From the NCBI GenBank assembly GCA_016192135.1, contig JACPUR010000019.1:62001-126000 (forward strand): a stretch of DNA of 64,000 nt. Direction: 5' to 3'. This document shows positions 47,842 to 56,732 of the stretch, in pieces. The DNA is from Candidatus Tectomicrobia bacterium (GTDB lineage: Bacteria > UBA8248). The position numbers and the translations under genes were made by a program. Each line of letters opens with the position of its first letter. Within the stretch, counting starts at the first letter, position 1. The notes under the pieces are model-generated. The model saw only the letters and a program-made list of their open reading frames with translations, did no database searches and had not been told where the DNA came from.

Positions 47842-48249
47842 ATGATCCGGCAAGGAAATCATAACGACATCCAGGCGATCCGGAGATTGATGGAGGGAGA
47901 GCCCGGTTTTTGGCGGGAGGACTGGTCGGACGATACCCTCGCCCGGGGCATCGAGGCGGCGCGGGGGCTCGCCTTCGTCTGGGAGGAAGAAGAGAATATC
48001 CTCGGCTTCGCCTGCGGCCACGACTTGGGATTTCGGGGCTACCTGAGCGAACTCATCGTGGGGAGGAGCGCGAGGGGCCGGGGGATCGGAAGAGCACTCG
48101 TCGAGCGGATTCAGGAAGGGCTGGCCTCCCGCGGCTGCCCCACCCTCATCGCCGACGTCTGGCGCGACGCGGCTTCTTTCTATGGGAAGCTCGGCTGGGG
48201 GCCGCCCGACGCGGTGCTGCTCAGGAAGCGGCTCGGCGGCGCCGCCTAG
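47842..48249 (+). CDS. GNAT-family N-acetyltransferase
   Basis: 135 residues, start ATG 47842 (MIRQGNHNDIQAIRRL) with GGGAAAGGGAG. Acetyl-CoA binding motif A appears as YLSELIVGRSARGRGIGRALVERIQE (Q/R-x-x-G-x-G/A near residue 82-87). The end SFYGKLGWGPPDAVLLRKRL is typical. The substrate cannot be inferred. Confidence 0.9.
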   Translation: MIRQGNHNDIQAIRRLMEGEPGFWREDWSDDTLARGIEAARGLAFVWEEEENILGFACGHDLGFRGYLSELIVGRSARGRGIGRALVERIQEGLASRGCPTLIADVWRDAASFYGKLGWGPPDAVLLRKRLGGAA

Positions 48250-48250
48250 C

Positions 48251-48643
48251 TCAGCCCTTCTTCGGCTCGAATATCTCGACGAGGACGCCGTCCGGCGCCT
48301 CGAGGAAGAACCCCCGGCCCGAGGGCAGGTGGAAGAGAGGCTCGGCGAAGAGGGCTCCCTTCGCCTCCGCGTCCCGCAGCGCCTCGTCCAGGTCGTCCAC
48401 CGCCAGGCAGATGTGGTTGAAGCCGTAGTGGGCGTTGGCCGGGGCGGGGGCGTGGCGCTCGCCCGCGCGGGAGGCGCGGATGTTGAGGAGGGCCTCCCCC
48501 ACCATGAGGCGGACGTTGCGGGCGCCGCGCAGGTCGGCGTCGGCGGTGATGCGGGCGCCCAGGTGCTTCACGTACCAGGCCGCCGCCCCGGCCGGGTCCG
48601 GGCTGGCGAGGTGGATGTGGTGGTAGCCGCCGACGATGCGCAT
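48251..48643 (-). CDS. VOC-superfamily protein (glyoxalase/dioxygenase fold)
   Basis: 130 residues, starting MRIVGGYHHIHLASPDPAGAAAWYVKHLGAR. First metal ligand His in HHIHL, second in FNHICLAVDD, and Glu in VLVEIFEPK, so the metal triad His/His/Glu is present. This favours a true metal-dependent VOC enzyme. A paralogue lies 2 kb away at 50403, on the other side of the ABC binding protein; the three minus-strand genes may form one unit, with the kinase cluster ending just before. Confidence 0.88.
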   Translation of the reverse strand: MRIVGGYHHIHLASPDPAGAAAWYVKHLGARITADADLRGARNVRLMVGEALLNIRASRAGERHAPAPANAHYGFNHICLAVDDLDEALRDAEAKGALFAEPLFHLPSGRGFFLEAPDGVLVEIFEPKKG

Positions 48644-48761
48644 GGGACTCTCCCCCCTTGTTCCGCCTGGATGGGCGCGAAGAGGGCGTTATCGGGCCGC
48701 CTGACGAAGGCGCCCCCTCGCCCGCCGGAGGCCCCCTGCGGGGGGCCTCCGGCGGGGCGGG

Positions 48762-50309
48762 CTACTTCGCGGTGATCTCCCAGGGGTAGATCTTCTCGTC
48801 GTGGCGCGCGGCGAAGTTCAGGCGCTTGTCGTAGGCGTAGACGTCGTGGATCCGGAAGAAGGGGGTGACGAGCGCCCGCTCCTTGAAGATGTCGATGATC
48901 TTGCCGAAGGCCGCGTTCTGGTCCTCGAGGTCGGGGTGGCGGGCCGCCTTGTCGATCGCCGCGTCTAGCTCCTTGTCGCAGTAGTAGCTCCAGGCGCCCT
49001 TGCAGCCCGCGAAGGCCCGCATGATGCCGGCCGGGTCGTTCGCGGAGTTGCCGAAGCCCTGGTAGAGGAGGACGGGCTCCATCTTTTCGTAATCCTTCTT
49101 GCCTACCTTGTCGATGTAAGCCCGGCGGAGCCTGGTGTACAGGGGGTAGTTCATGGGTTTGCAGGTGGCGTCGATGCCGATCGCCTTGAGCATCCCGGGC
49201 AGGGCCTCGCAGGTCTCCTTGTCGCCCGGGTAGCGCCCGATGGCCGTGTGGATGGTGATCTTGAAGCCGTTGGGGTACTTGGAGGCCTTCATCAGGGCCT
49301 TGGCCTTTTCCGGGTCGTAGGGGTACCACTGTCTCTTCGGATCGTAGCCCGCGTAGGTCCAGGGGTGGTAGATCTGGCCCATGGGCTCGGCCAGCCCGCC
49401 CAGGATGGTCTTGCGGATCTTCTCGAAGTCGACGGCGTGGTTGATGGCCAGGAGCACGTTCCGGTCGGCCAAGGGGCCGATGCCGTGGCTGTAGTTGAGG
49501 TACATGAGGCGGACACCGGGGACGGCGGCCACCGCCTTCTTCGGGTTGGCCCGGACCTGCTCGATCAGGTGGGGCGGGACGCCCGACATGACGTCCACCT
49601 CATCCGCGAGCAGGGCCTTGACGCGGGTGGTCGGCTCGACGATGCGGCGGAGGATCACGGTCTTCGGCAGGTCGGGGTATTTCGCCCTGCCCCACCAGTT
49701 GGGGTTGGCCTCGAAGACCATCCGCTGGGCCTTCTCCCACGACTTGAGGATGTAGGGGCCCGAGCCGTGGCTGGTCTGCGCGAAGACGGCGAGCGGCTTC
49801 CCCTTCGTGTTGGGGTTGACGATGAGCCCCCACGTGGCGAGCCGGTCCAGCAGCCCGTTGTCGACCCCCTTGCTGTGCCAGATGAAGGTGTGGTCGTCGA
49901 GGACCTCGATGCCCTTGTACTCCCTGAAATAGGCGGCCTGCCGGCTCTTGGTCTCGGGGGCCACGATGGTGTCGATGGAATATTTCACCGCCGCGGCGGT
50001 GACCGGCGTCCCGTCGGCGAACTTGGCGTCCTTGCGGAGCCAGAACTTCGTCTGCGTGGGGCCGAGCTTCTCCCACTTCTCCGCGAGCCAGGGGCCGATC
50101 TTCCCGGTGCCCGTCTCGGCGGAGACGAGGGTGTCGTAGGCCCACCGCCAGACGATGGTCCCGATGAAGTTCGACTCCGTCAGGGGGTGCATGGTGGGCG
50201 TCTCGCTGGGCAGGACGATGGTGACTTTCTCCAGCGGGGCCGCCTGGGCCTGCGCCCCCCACGCGAGCATGAATGCGCACAAAATCGCTGAAAGAAACCG
50301 CATGGCCAT
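48762..50309 (-). CDS. extracellular solute-binding protein family 5 (peptide/nickel/opine type)
   Basis: 515-residue ABC receptor with a signal peptide (MAMRFLSAILCAFMLAWGAQAQAA). Family-5 features: LTESNFIGTIVWRWAYDTLVS, PWLAEKWEKLGPTQTKFWLRKDAKFADGTPVTAAAVKYS, GSGPYILKSWEKAQRMVFEANPNWWG, and LLAINHAVDFEKIRKTILGG. The start is ATG 50309 with GGAGG 7 nt before. No permease or ATPase genes are adjacent, so it lacks its own transporter in this window. The substrate (peptide, nickel, opine, glutathione) cannot be told. Confidence 0.92.
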   Translation of the reverse strand: MAMRFLSAILCAFMLAWGAQAQAAPLEKVTIVLPSETPTMHPLTESNFIGTIVWRWAYDTLVSAETGTGKIGPWLAEKWEKLGPTQTKFWLRKDAKFADGTPVTAAAVKYSIDTIVAPETKSRQAAYFREYKGIEVLDDHTFIWHSKGVDNGLLDRLATWGLIVNPNTKGKPLAVFAQTSHGSGPYILKSWEKAQRMVFEANPNWWGRAKYPDLPKTVILRRIVEPTTRVKALLADEVDVMSGVPPHLIEQVRANPKKAVAAVPGVRLMYLNYSHGIGPLADRNVLLAINHAVDFEKIRKTILGGLAEPMGQIYHPWTYAGYDPKRQWYPYDPEKAKALMKASKYPNGFKITIHTAIGRYPGDKETCEALPGMLKAIGIDATCKPMNYPLYTRLRRAYIDKVGKKDYEKMEPVLLYQGFGNSANDPAGIMRAFAGCKGAWSYYCDKELDAAIDKAARHPDLEDQNAAFGKIIDIFKERALVTPFFRIHDVYAYDKRLNFAARHDEKIYPWEITAK

Positions 50310-50402
50310 CTTCCTTCCTCCATGAGAAACGCGGCCTTCCCCGAGGCCTCGCACTCCTCTATTTGGGATGCCGCCATTCTAGCACGAAATCCCCGCCCCC
50401 CC

Positions 50403-50795
50403 TCAGGCCGTGATGAGCTCGATGGGCATCTTGTCCGGCCCCTCGATGAAGGCGGCGAACTTGCCGCTCACGTGCTGGGGCATCTCCTGGAGCACGTTCA
50501 CCCCGCCCTTGCGCATCTCCGCGAGCAGGCCCTTGAGGTCCTCCACCACGAAGCAGAAGTGATGGATGCCGTAGCCCTTGGGCCGGGGGCCGTCCGCCTC
50601 GGTGAGGCCGTCCGGGGGCCGGGGGGTGCGCACGCTCAGGGTGGCGTCCCCGATGCGCATGACGAGGTTGCGCGCCCCGCCCGGGTGCTGCTCGGCCACC
50701 ACCTGGCCCCCGAACCAGCGCTCGAACCACTGGGCCACCGCGTCTGGGTCCCGGCTGATCATGTGGACGTGATGAAACGCGCCGACAACCGCCAT
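50403..50795 (-). CDS. VOC-superfamily protein, paralogue of 48251
   Basis: 130 residues, [30 protein letters not shown]. The metal ligands His (HHVHM), His ([10 protein letters not shown]) and Glu (PIELITA) are present. Length and layout equal those of the 48251 protein, so the two are a duplicated pair around the solute-binding gene. The conserved pairing with a family-5 receptor hints at uptake and modification of one small molecule, which is inference. Confidence 0.88.
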   Translation of the reverse strand: MAVVGAFHHVHMISRDPDAVAQWFERWFGGQVVAEQHPGGARNLVMRIGDATLSVRTPRPPDGLTEADGPRPKGYGIHHFCFVVEDLKGLLAEMRKGGVNVLQEMPQHVSGKFAAFIEGPDKMPIELITA

Positions 50796-50908
50796 GCCTC
50801 TCCCTCCCGAGACCGAAAAAGCTGCCGCGCCGCGGCCGGGTCCCCTGGGGCCCGCCGCCGCCCGGGGGCCGGCTCCCGGCGCCGTTGCCAGGAGGAGCCC
50901 GGCCCTGC

Positions 50909-51805
50909 ATGATGAGAATGGATGGAGGGTACCACGTGAGCCGGGACGGGAAAAAGCGAATCGGGGACCCGGCGCGGGAGGTACTGGCCGAGCTCGAGCT
51001 CGAGGAGCGCCTCACGGTGGACCTCCTCGCGGGCTTCCTGCGCGACGAGGTGATCAAGGTCGGGGTGCGCAAGCTCGTGCTCGGCCTCTCGGGGGGGATC
51101 GACAGCGCCCTCTCGGCCTTCCTCGCGGCCCGTGCGATGGGTCCCGGGAACGTCACGGGCGTGGTCATGCCCTACCGGACCTCCAGCCCCCAGAGCGAAA
51201 GGGACGCCCGCGCCGTCGCCGAGGCCAGCGGCATCCAGCTCAAGATCGTGGACATCAGCCCCCAGGTGGACGCTTACTTCGAGCGCTTCCCGGACGCCGA
51301 CCGCCTGCGCCGGGGCAACAAGATGGCCCGCGAGCGCATGACCATCCTCTACGACCACTCCGCCCTGCTCGGGGCGCTCGTGGTGGGCACCTCCAACAAG
51401 ACCGAACTCATGCTCGGCTACGGCACCCTCCACGGCGACATGGCCAGCGCCGTGAATCCCATCGGCGACCTTTTCAAGACCCAGGTGCGCCAGCTCGCCC
51501 GCTGGATCGGCGTGCCGGCCGCGGTGGTGGACAAGGCGCCCAGCGCGGACCTCTGGGTCGGCCAGACCGACGAGCAGGAGCTCGGCTACACCTACGAAGA
51601 GGCCGACGCCGTCCTCTACCGCATGGTCGACTGCCGCTGGGGCCGCTCCGAGCTGCTCGCGGCCGGCTTCCCCGAGAACCTGGTGGACGGCATCCGGCGC
51701 CTCGTGCAGCGCAGCCAGTACAAGCGCCGGCTCCCGCTCATCGCCAAGATCAGCCACCGCACCATCGACCGCGACTTCCGCTACGCCCGCGACTGGGGGG
51801 TGTAG
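50909..51805 (+). CDS. nadE: NadE, ammonia-dependent NAD synthetase
   Basis: Converts nicotinate-adenine dinucleotide to NAD. The PP-loop [18 protein letters not shown] carries the S-G-G-x-D-S signature. Other family motifs are [53 protein letters not shown], and [18 protein letters not shown]. It lacks a glutaminase domain, so ammonia must come from elsewhere. The start is uncertain: ATG 50909 lies 12 nt after AGGAGG, while GTG 50936 has GGAGGG at 6 nt. Confidence 0.95.
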   Translation: MMRMDGGYHVSRDGKKRIGDPAREVLAELELEERLTVDLLAGFLRDEVIKVGVRKLVLGLSGGIDSALSAFLAARAMGPGNVTGVVMPYRTSSPQSERDARAVAEASGIQLKIVDISPQVDAYFERFPDADRLRRGNKMARERMTILYDHSALLGALVVGTSNKTELMLGYGTLHGDMASAVNPIGDLFKTQVRQLARWIGVPAAVVDKAPSADLWVGQTDEQELGYTYEEADAVLYRMVDCRWGRSELLAAGFPENLVDGIRRLVQRSQYKRRLPLIAKISHRTIDRDFRYARDWGV

Positions 51806-51884
51806 GAAAGCCGCGGCCTCCGCGGAATTTCCGGGGGCGGATGGCGGTCACTTTGGAACCTTTCTGGCAGCGCTCGTGTGGAAA

Positions 51885-51960
51885 CCGGCCTCTCCCCCTC
51901 CCCGGCCCTCCCCCCATCGGGGGGAGGCAGGGCGGGGGAGGGGCTGGAACCGCAGCGGGA
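51885..51960. repeat. family B-like repeat
   Basis: ctctccccctccccgg and gggggaggggctgg flank ccccccatcggggggagg. It follows the C/G-rich hairpin grammar of family B and lies between nadE and the peroxiredoxin gene. Confidence 0.45.
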
Positions 51961-52106
51961 GGCTCTTATCATCCCGCTCCCCCCGCTCCCAGGCGAACTG
52001 GCCCACTGCCGGGGGCTTGAGGAAAATCGCTCCCCTATGGCACGATATGAAACACGGCCTATCCAGGAATCGTCCGGCGGTCCCCCTGCGCGGAGGAAGG
52101 ATTGGA

Positions 52107-52562
52107 ATGGCCCTCAAGGAAGGAAGCTCCGCACCAGACTTCAAGCTGAAGGACGGCACGGAGCGCCTGCATCGCCTTTCCCAGTACCGCGGCCGCAAGG
52201 TGATCCTCTACTTCTACCCCAAGGACGACACCCCCGGCTGCACCGTCGAGGCGCGGGGGTTCAACGCCTGCCTCAAGGAGATCGAGCGGAAGCAGGCCGT
52301 CGTGCTGGGCGTCAGCCCGGACGACGCGGCCAGTCACCGCAGGTTCTGCGAAAAGCTCTCCCTCGGTTTCCCCCTGCTCTCGGACCCCGAGGGCAAGGTG
52401 GCCGCGAAGTACGGCGCCTACGGCGAGAAGACCCTCTACGGGCGCACCTTCATGGGCGTCTACCGCACCACCTACGTCATCGATGAAAAGGGCCGCATCG
52501 CGAAGGTCTTCGAGAACGTGAAGGTCGAGGGCCACTGCCAGGCGGTGCTCGAGGCCCTCTGA
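52107..52562 (+). CDS. bcp: Bcp/PrxQ-type peroxiredoxin
   Basis: Thiol peroxidase reducing H2O2 and organic peroxides. 151 residues from ATG 52107 (MALKEGSSAPDFKL) with GGAGGAAGG. The peroxidatic motif is YPKDDTPGCTVEARGF, Cp = C45. The usual PrxQ resolving cysteine at Cp+5 is Arg here (R50); C55, ten residues on, may act instead, or the enzyme is 1-Cys. The frame upstream to 51876 is open but unlike the family. Reductant unknown, thioredoxin likely. Confidence 0.92.
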   Translation: MALKEGSSAPDFKLKDGTERLHRLSQYRGRKVILYFYPKDDTPGCTVEARGFNACLKEIERKQAVVLGVSPDDAASHRRFCEKLSLGFPLLSDPEGKVAAKYGAYGEKTLYGRTFMGVYRTTYVIDEKGRIAKVFENVKVEGHCQAVLEAL

Positions 52563-52588
52563 CATCCATGCCGCCGGGAGGACTGGCC

Positions 52589-53071
52589 ATGCGCCTTCCA
52601 GGCCGTCTTCTTCCTGCGGCGCGGCTCGCCTCCGCCGCAATCCTGGCCGCCCTCCTCTTGCCCTCCCCCCTGTGGGCCGACGGCATCGACCTCGAGCCCG
52701 AGCCCTCCTATGGGGACGTCCTCCTCCTCTACGGCAAGGGGCTGGGCGCCCGGGCGCCCCTCTGGCGCTGCGAGCCCGCGCGCAAGGTCGTCTGCGAAAA
52801 GGAGGGCTGCGCGGAGGGGAAGGACCGGACCTGGGTGTCCCTCGACTTCCCCCGGGGCGCCTACCGCCGCTGCGACCGCAAGGGGTGCGAAACCCTCGCC
52901 ATGACCCACCGCGTGAGCGGCATCTACACCCTGATCGAGCCGAAGGAGGGCGGGGGCTTCCTCCGGGCCGTGAACGACGGGAGCGAGTATGTCGAGGCCT
53001 GGGGCGAGAAGACCGGCGCCGCCCTCGCCTTCGGCGCCTGCGTCCCCGCCGGGAGCCCCCTCGCGCCGTAG
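52589..53071 (+). CDS. unknown secreted protein with several cysteines
   Basis: 160 residues from ATG 52589 (MRLPGRLLPAARLASAAILA) with signal peptide, cleavage after PLWA. The mature part has six or more Cys (RCEPARKVVCEKEGC, RRCDRKGCETL, ACVPAG), suggesting disulfide-stabilised secretion, which would match the DsbA-like oxidoreductase seen at 28574. No family is recognised. It lies 26 nt after the peroxiredoxin gene and is probably cotranscribed. Confidence 0.7.
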   Translation: MRLPGRLLPAARLASAAILAALLLPSPLWADGIDLEPEPSYGDVLLLYGKGLGARAPLWRCEPARKVVCEKEGCAEGKDRTWVSLDFPRGAYRRCDRKGCETLAMTHRVSGIYTLIEPKEGGGFLRAVNDGSEYVEAWGEKTGAALAFGACVPAGSPLAP

Positions 53072-53399
53072 TTTTTGTTCTTGGTGATGGCGTTCGGATC
53101 CCATTGATCATGGGTTTCACGGTCAGGGCCCGGCGGTTCTTCCCGCCCAGGGCCCCGCTCTTTTTTCGGGCATTCCTGGCGTGCGGCGGCTTGCGGGCCG
53201 GTATAGAATCCTCCGTTGCGAAAGATGGAGAGCAGGCGCTGGGTCCCGGCCGGGACATCGGCCCGCCCTCAGCCCTTTAGGTTCACGCGCATTCGCCTTC
53301 CTGGGCATCCGGGGGGCGGGGAGGGAATGCGTCCGGCCCCTGGCCGGTTAGCGGGGGTGAGCCGCGAATTCCGCTTTCTTTTTTCCGGAGGAGTGCAGC
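53072..53399. other. gene-free interval
   Basis: 328 bp with no ORF that has a ribosome site and family similarity. A TATAGAAT near 53201-53208 could be a -10 element for the OsmC gene, about 200 bp upstream, but no convincing -35 is seen. No family A-C repeat is present. Confidence 0.5.
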
Positions 53400-53870
53400 A
53401 TGTCGATCCGACCGAAGGAGCTTCCCGAAAAGACGGACAACTGGGCCGAGGCCGACTTCAAGGGCCACGCCAAGAGCGTCGTGACGGTCAAGAGCGGCCA
53501 CACCCTCGTCGTGGACGAGCCGAAGCGGCTCGGCGGCACGGACGAGGGGCCCTCCCCGACGGGCTACCTCGCCGTCTCCCTGGCCGGCTGCACGGCGGTC
53601 ATCCTGGAGCGCTGCGCCAAGGACGCCAAGCTCGAGGTCGAGTCGCTCCGCGTGAAGTCCACCATCGTCTACAGCCCGCGCGGCATCGCCGGGGAGGAGG
53701 GCTACCCCGCCCAGCCCACCGAGGCGGCGAGCGAGGTGTGGCTCCGCATCCAGGCCACCCCGGCCCAGGTGGAGGCGCTCAAGAAGGATTACTTCCGCCG
53801 CTGCCCCGTCTATAACCTGTTCAAGGCCTCCGGCTGCAAGATGACGGACATCTGGCGCGTGAACGAGTAG
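53400..53870 (+). CDS. OsmC-family peroxidase-like protein
   Basis: 156 residues. The OsmC/Ohr fold has two conserved cysteines: C64 (SLAGCTAVILERC) and C135 (RRCPVYNLFKASG). The first is the reactive and the second the resolving residue. It is closer to the OsmC/YhfA-like branch than to Ohr. GGAGG lies 8 nt before the ATG. Sec-containing OsmC homologues are known in other bacteria, but both active positions are Cys here. Confidence 0.9.
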   Translation: MSIRPKELPEKTDNWAEADFKGHAKSVVTVKSGHTLVVDEPKRLGGTDEGPSPTGYLAVSLAGCTAVILERCAKDAKLEVESLRVKSTIVYSPRGIAGEEGYPAQPTEAASEVWLRIQATPAQVEALKKDYFRRCPVYNLFKASGCKMTDIWRVNE

Positions 53871-53883
53871 GAGGAACGTCTTC

Positions 53884-54801
53884 ATGCGAAAGTTCATCCG
53901 CACCGCCTTCCTCTGGGGAGGGTTCGTCCTGGGCGCGGCTCTCGCGGCGGCTCCCACCGCCGGCCAGCACGCCCCGCATGGTTCGAGCCCGCTGCCCAAG
54001 GCCCCCGCCCCGGAGGAGCCTCCCATCCGCAGGACCATGGAGGAGCTCCACAAGAGCGGGGGGGTGCCCTCCGGCTGGAAGTTCCAGGTCCCGCCCGGGG
54101 ACGCCAAGGCGGGGCGCGAGGCCTTCGAGAATTTCGAGTGCTATGCCTGCCACAACGTGCAGGGGGAGAAGTTCCCCCGGCGCGATCCCAAGCCCGCCGA
54201 GAAGGGCCCCGACCTCACCGGGATGGGGGCGAACCACCCGGCGGAGTACCTCTTCGAGTCCATCCTCCATCCCAACCGGGTCATCGTGAGCGACCCGGGC
54301 TTCACCGCGAAGGACGGCCTCTCCATCATGCCGAGCTACAACCTGGCGCTCACCCTCGAGGACGCCGTGAACCTCACGGCCTATCTCATGAGCCTGACGG
54401 GCGGCGGGCACCCCTCCGGGGGCGGGCACGGCGGCGGCCATTCGCAGGGCGGCGGGCAGGTGCAGGCCGCCGCGCCTCCGGCCGCGCCGGACGGGGCGGC
54501 GAAGGGGCCCTTCACGGAATTCCAGGTGAGGGGCGGCAAGCTGGCCTCGGGGCCCAAGGTCCTGCGGGTGAAGCAGGGCGACGCCGTGCGCCTGCGCTTC
54601 CACGCGGATAAGGAGACGCAAATCCACCTGCACGGCTACAACGTCGAGCGCAAGGCCGGGCCGGGCGCCCCGGCGGAGATGGTGTTCCGCGCCCGGGCGG
54701 CGGGGCGCTTCCCGGCCGAGGCGCACGCCGGGAGCGATGGCGGCGGCCACGGCCACGGCGCCGCCGCCACGCTGTTCCATCTCGAGGTGCATCCGCGCTG
54801 A
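53884..54801 (+). CDS. c-type cytochrome fused to cupredoxin-like domain
   Basis: 305 residues: signal peptide (about 1-25), a monoheme cytochrome c domain with CYACHN (C86, C89, H90) and probable distal Met in SIMPSYN, then a Gly/His-rich linker (GGGHPSGGGHGGGHSQGGG), then a beta-rich domain (about 205-305) with a histidine pair in ETQIHLHGYNVER and EVHPR, resembling a cupredoxin. The His-rich linker may bind copper or zinc. 13 nt after osmC-like, 6 nt before the next gene. Confidence 0.85.
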   Translation: MRKFIRTAFLWGGFVLGAALAAAPTAGQHAPHGSSPLPKAPAPEEPPIRRTMEELHKSGGVPSGWKFQVPPGDAKAGREAFENFECYACHNVQGEKFPRRDPKPAEKGPDLTGMGANHPAEYLFESILHPNRVIVSDPGFTAKDGLSIMPSYNLALTLEDAVNLTAYLMSLTGGGHPSGGGHGGGHSQGGGQVQAAAPPAAPDGAAKGPFTEFQVRGGKLASGPKVLRVKQGDAVRLRFHADKETQIHLHGYNVERKAGPGAPAEMVFRARAAGRFPAEAHAGSDGGGHGHGAAATLFHLEVHPR

Positions 54802-54806
54802 GGCGC

Positions 54807-56276
54807 ATGGAGGGGGGGGCGGTGCGAATCTTGCGGGGATGGCGGGCGGCGGCGGGCGGGGCGGCCCTCGTGCTCGTGCGTCCCGCGCCCGCTCTCGCCC
54901 ACGCGTTCGAGCGGCGCTACGACCTGCCCATGCCGCTCGACATGTTCCTGCTGGGAGCCGGGCTGGCGGTGGCGCTCTCGTTCGCGGTGATGGGGCTCTT
55001 CGTCCGGAGCGGCGGCGGGCGGGCCGCCTTTCCGCGCTACAACCTCCTCAGGCTGGGGCCGGTCCGCCTCCTCGCCCATCCCTGGGCGCTCCTCGCGGTG
55101 CGCGCCTTCGCGGCGGGGGTGTTCCTCCTCGCGATCGCCGCGGGCTTCCTGGGGGAGCAGAACCCGCTTCGCAACCTCATCGTCACCCTCGCATGGATCG
55201 TCTGGTGGGTGGGGCTCGCCTACGCGTGCGCCCTCTTCGGTAACGCCTGGGCCCTCCTGAATCCCTGGGACACCCTGTTCGCCGGGGCCGAGGGCCTCTG
55301 GCGCCGCGCCACGGGAAAGAACCTCTCCCTCGGCATCCCCCTGCCCGGCTGGGTGGGGGCGTGGCCCGCCGCGGCGCTCTTCCTCTGGTTCGCCTGGGGG
55401 GAGCTCGCCTGGCGGGACAACCACATCCCGGCGAGCCTCGCCTTCGCGGCCTCCGTCTATTCCCTCATCACCTGGTTGGGGATGGCCCTCTTCGGCCGGG
55501 AGGAGTGGCTGCGGCGGGGGGAGGCCTTCTCGGCGGTGTTCGGGCTCATCGGGCGCTTCGGGATCACCGAGGGCCGGACGGGGCCGGGCGGCCGGGAGTG
55601 GAACCTCCGCCCGCCCGCCGCGGGCCTGCTCCAGAAGGAAGCGCCCCATCCCTCCGAGGTGGCGCTGGTGCTCGCGCTCCTCTCGACCGTCACCTTCGAC
55701 GGCTTCGGCGAGACGGTCCAGTGGGAGCTCCTCCGCACCCGGCTCTACGACCTCTTCGGCTGGATGGAGGCGCGGGCCGCCTTCCAGGCCACGGACGCCT
55801 TCGCGCTCTTCGCCACCCCCGTCATCTTCTTCGCGGTGTACGCGGCCTTCGCCGGGCTCATGCGCCTCGCGGCGGGGAGCGGAATCTCGACCGGTGGGCT
55901 CATCCGCCGTTTCGCCTACTCCCTCGTCCCCATCGCCGTCGGCTACCACCTCGCCCACTACTTCTCCTACCTCGTCATCCAGGGGCAGCGCATCCTCCCC
56001 CTGGCCTCGGACCCCTTCGGCTGGGGCTGGGACCTCCTCGGGTGGGCTTCCTACCAGGTGGACATCGGCATCGTGGACGCGCGGATCGCCTGGAACGTCT
56101 CCCTCGCCGCCATCGTGCTCGGGCACATCTTCGCGGTGTACCTCGCCCACATGGTGGCGCTCGAGGCCTACCCGGACCACCGCCGCGCGCTCCGGAGCCA
56201 GTACCCCATGCTGGCCCTCATGGTGGGCTACACCATGGTGAGCCTCTGGATCATCGCCCAGCCGATCGTGAATTGA
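54807..56276 (+). CDS. polytopic membrane protein, 'fenitrothion hydrolase'-type annotation
   Basis: 489 residues with about ten to twelve hydrophobic helices. The N-terminus reads LAHAFERRYDLPMPLDMFLLGAG, and HAF-x-x-RYDLP is the start shared by a family that databases often label 'fenitrothion hydrolase'. That name comes from one pesticide study and does not establish the role. Several conserved His/Trp residues lie in the helices (WIVWWVG, GYHLAHYF). It is 5 nt after the cytochrome/cupredoxin gene, so a membrane electron-transfer or copper-handling unit is plausible but unproven. Confidence 0.75.
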   Translation: MEGGAVRILRGWRAAAGGAALVLVRPAPALAHAFERRYDLPMPLDMFLLGAGLAVALSFAVMGLFVRSGGGRAAFPRYNLLRLGPVRLLAHPWALLAVRAFAAGVFLLAIAAGFLGEQNPLRNLIVTLAWIVWWVGLAYACALFGNAWALLNPWDTLFAGAEGLWRRATGKNLSLGIPLPGWVGAWPAAALFLWFAWGELAWRDNHIPASLAFAASVYSLITWLGMALFGREEWLRRGEAFSAVFGLIGRFGITEGRTGPGGREWNLRPPAAGLLQKEAPHPSEVALVLALLSTVTFDGFGETVQWELLRTRLYDLFGWMEARAAFQATDAFALFATPVIFFAVYAAFAGLMRLAAGSGISTGGLIRRFAYSLVPIAVGYHLAHYFSYLVIQGQRILPLASDPFGWGWDLLGWASYQVDIGIVDARIAWNVSLAAIVLGHIFAVYLAHMVALEAYPDHRRALRSQYPMLALMVGYTMVSLWIIAQPIVN

Positions 56277-56298
56277 AGGGGGGGATTTCCGGCCGGGC

Positions 56299-56580
56299 CT
56301 ACGCCACCCGCTTGACCTTGATCTTGCGGGCGCGCTGCTTGGCGTGCCAGAGGTCGTAATCCATCTGCATGCCCAGCCAGACTTCCGGGGTGCTGCCGAA
56401 GGCCTTGGAGAGCCGGATGGCCATCTCGGGCGAGATGCCGGACTTGCCGTTGACCAGGTTGTTCAGGGCCTGGCGGGTCACCCCGAGGACCTTCGCCCCC
56501 TCGGTGACGGTGAGGCCGAGGGGCTCCAAACACTCATGCCGGACAAATCCACCGGGATGAGGCGGATCGTACATGGGCAT
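56299..56580 (-). CDS. higA: HigA-type antitoxin/regulator, no toxin gene adjacent
   Basis: 93 residues from ATG 56580 (MPMYDPPHPGGFVRHECLEPLGLTVTEGAK). The HTH reads VTEGAKVLGVTRQALNNLVNGKSGISPEMAIRL, and the end WLGMQMDYDLWHAKQ is the HigA family signature. A HigB toxin gene normally precedes it by a few nt; here the upstream DNA holds only a promoter, so it is an orphan antitoxin or a regulator of other genes. Confidence 0.9.
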   Translation of the reverse strand: MPMYDPPHPGGFVRHECLEPLGLTVTEGAKVLGVTRQALNNLVNGKSGISPEMAIRLSKAFGSTPEVWLGMQMDYDLWHAKQRARKIKVKRVA

Positions 56581-56626
56581 GGTCGGCCCCCCTTCGGCGA
56601 ATAGCAACATACAGCCTGATTCAGGC

Positions 56627-56647
56627 GCGACAAGCGTCGCTTGTCAA
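56627..56647 (-). promoter_or_regulatory. promoter and operator-like palindrome of higA
   Basis: On the minus strand TTGACA (56647-56642) is directly followed by an inverted repeat, GCGAC-GCTT-GTCGC (56640-56627), which lies in the -35/-10 spacer. It could be the autoregulatory site of the HigA protein. The -10 is weak. Confidence 0.55.
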
Positions 56648-56692
56648 GTAAAGCCGAAAAAGGACGAGAGAAACACGGGCCCGAGGCTACGC

Positions 56693-56698
56693 TATAAT
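56693..56698 (+). promoter_or_regulatory. -10 element of DUF2939-like gene
   Basis: Perfect TATAAT on the plus strand, 35 bp upstream of ATG 56733, with a poor -35 (GAAACA at 56670-56675) at 17 bp. It is divergent from the higA promoter. Confidence 0.55.
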
Positions 56699-56732
56699 GT
56701 CTCCGGCCGCGCCGCCGGGGAAAGGCGCCTCC

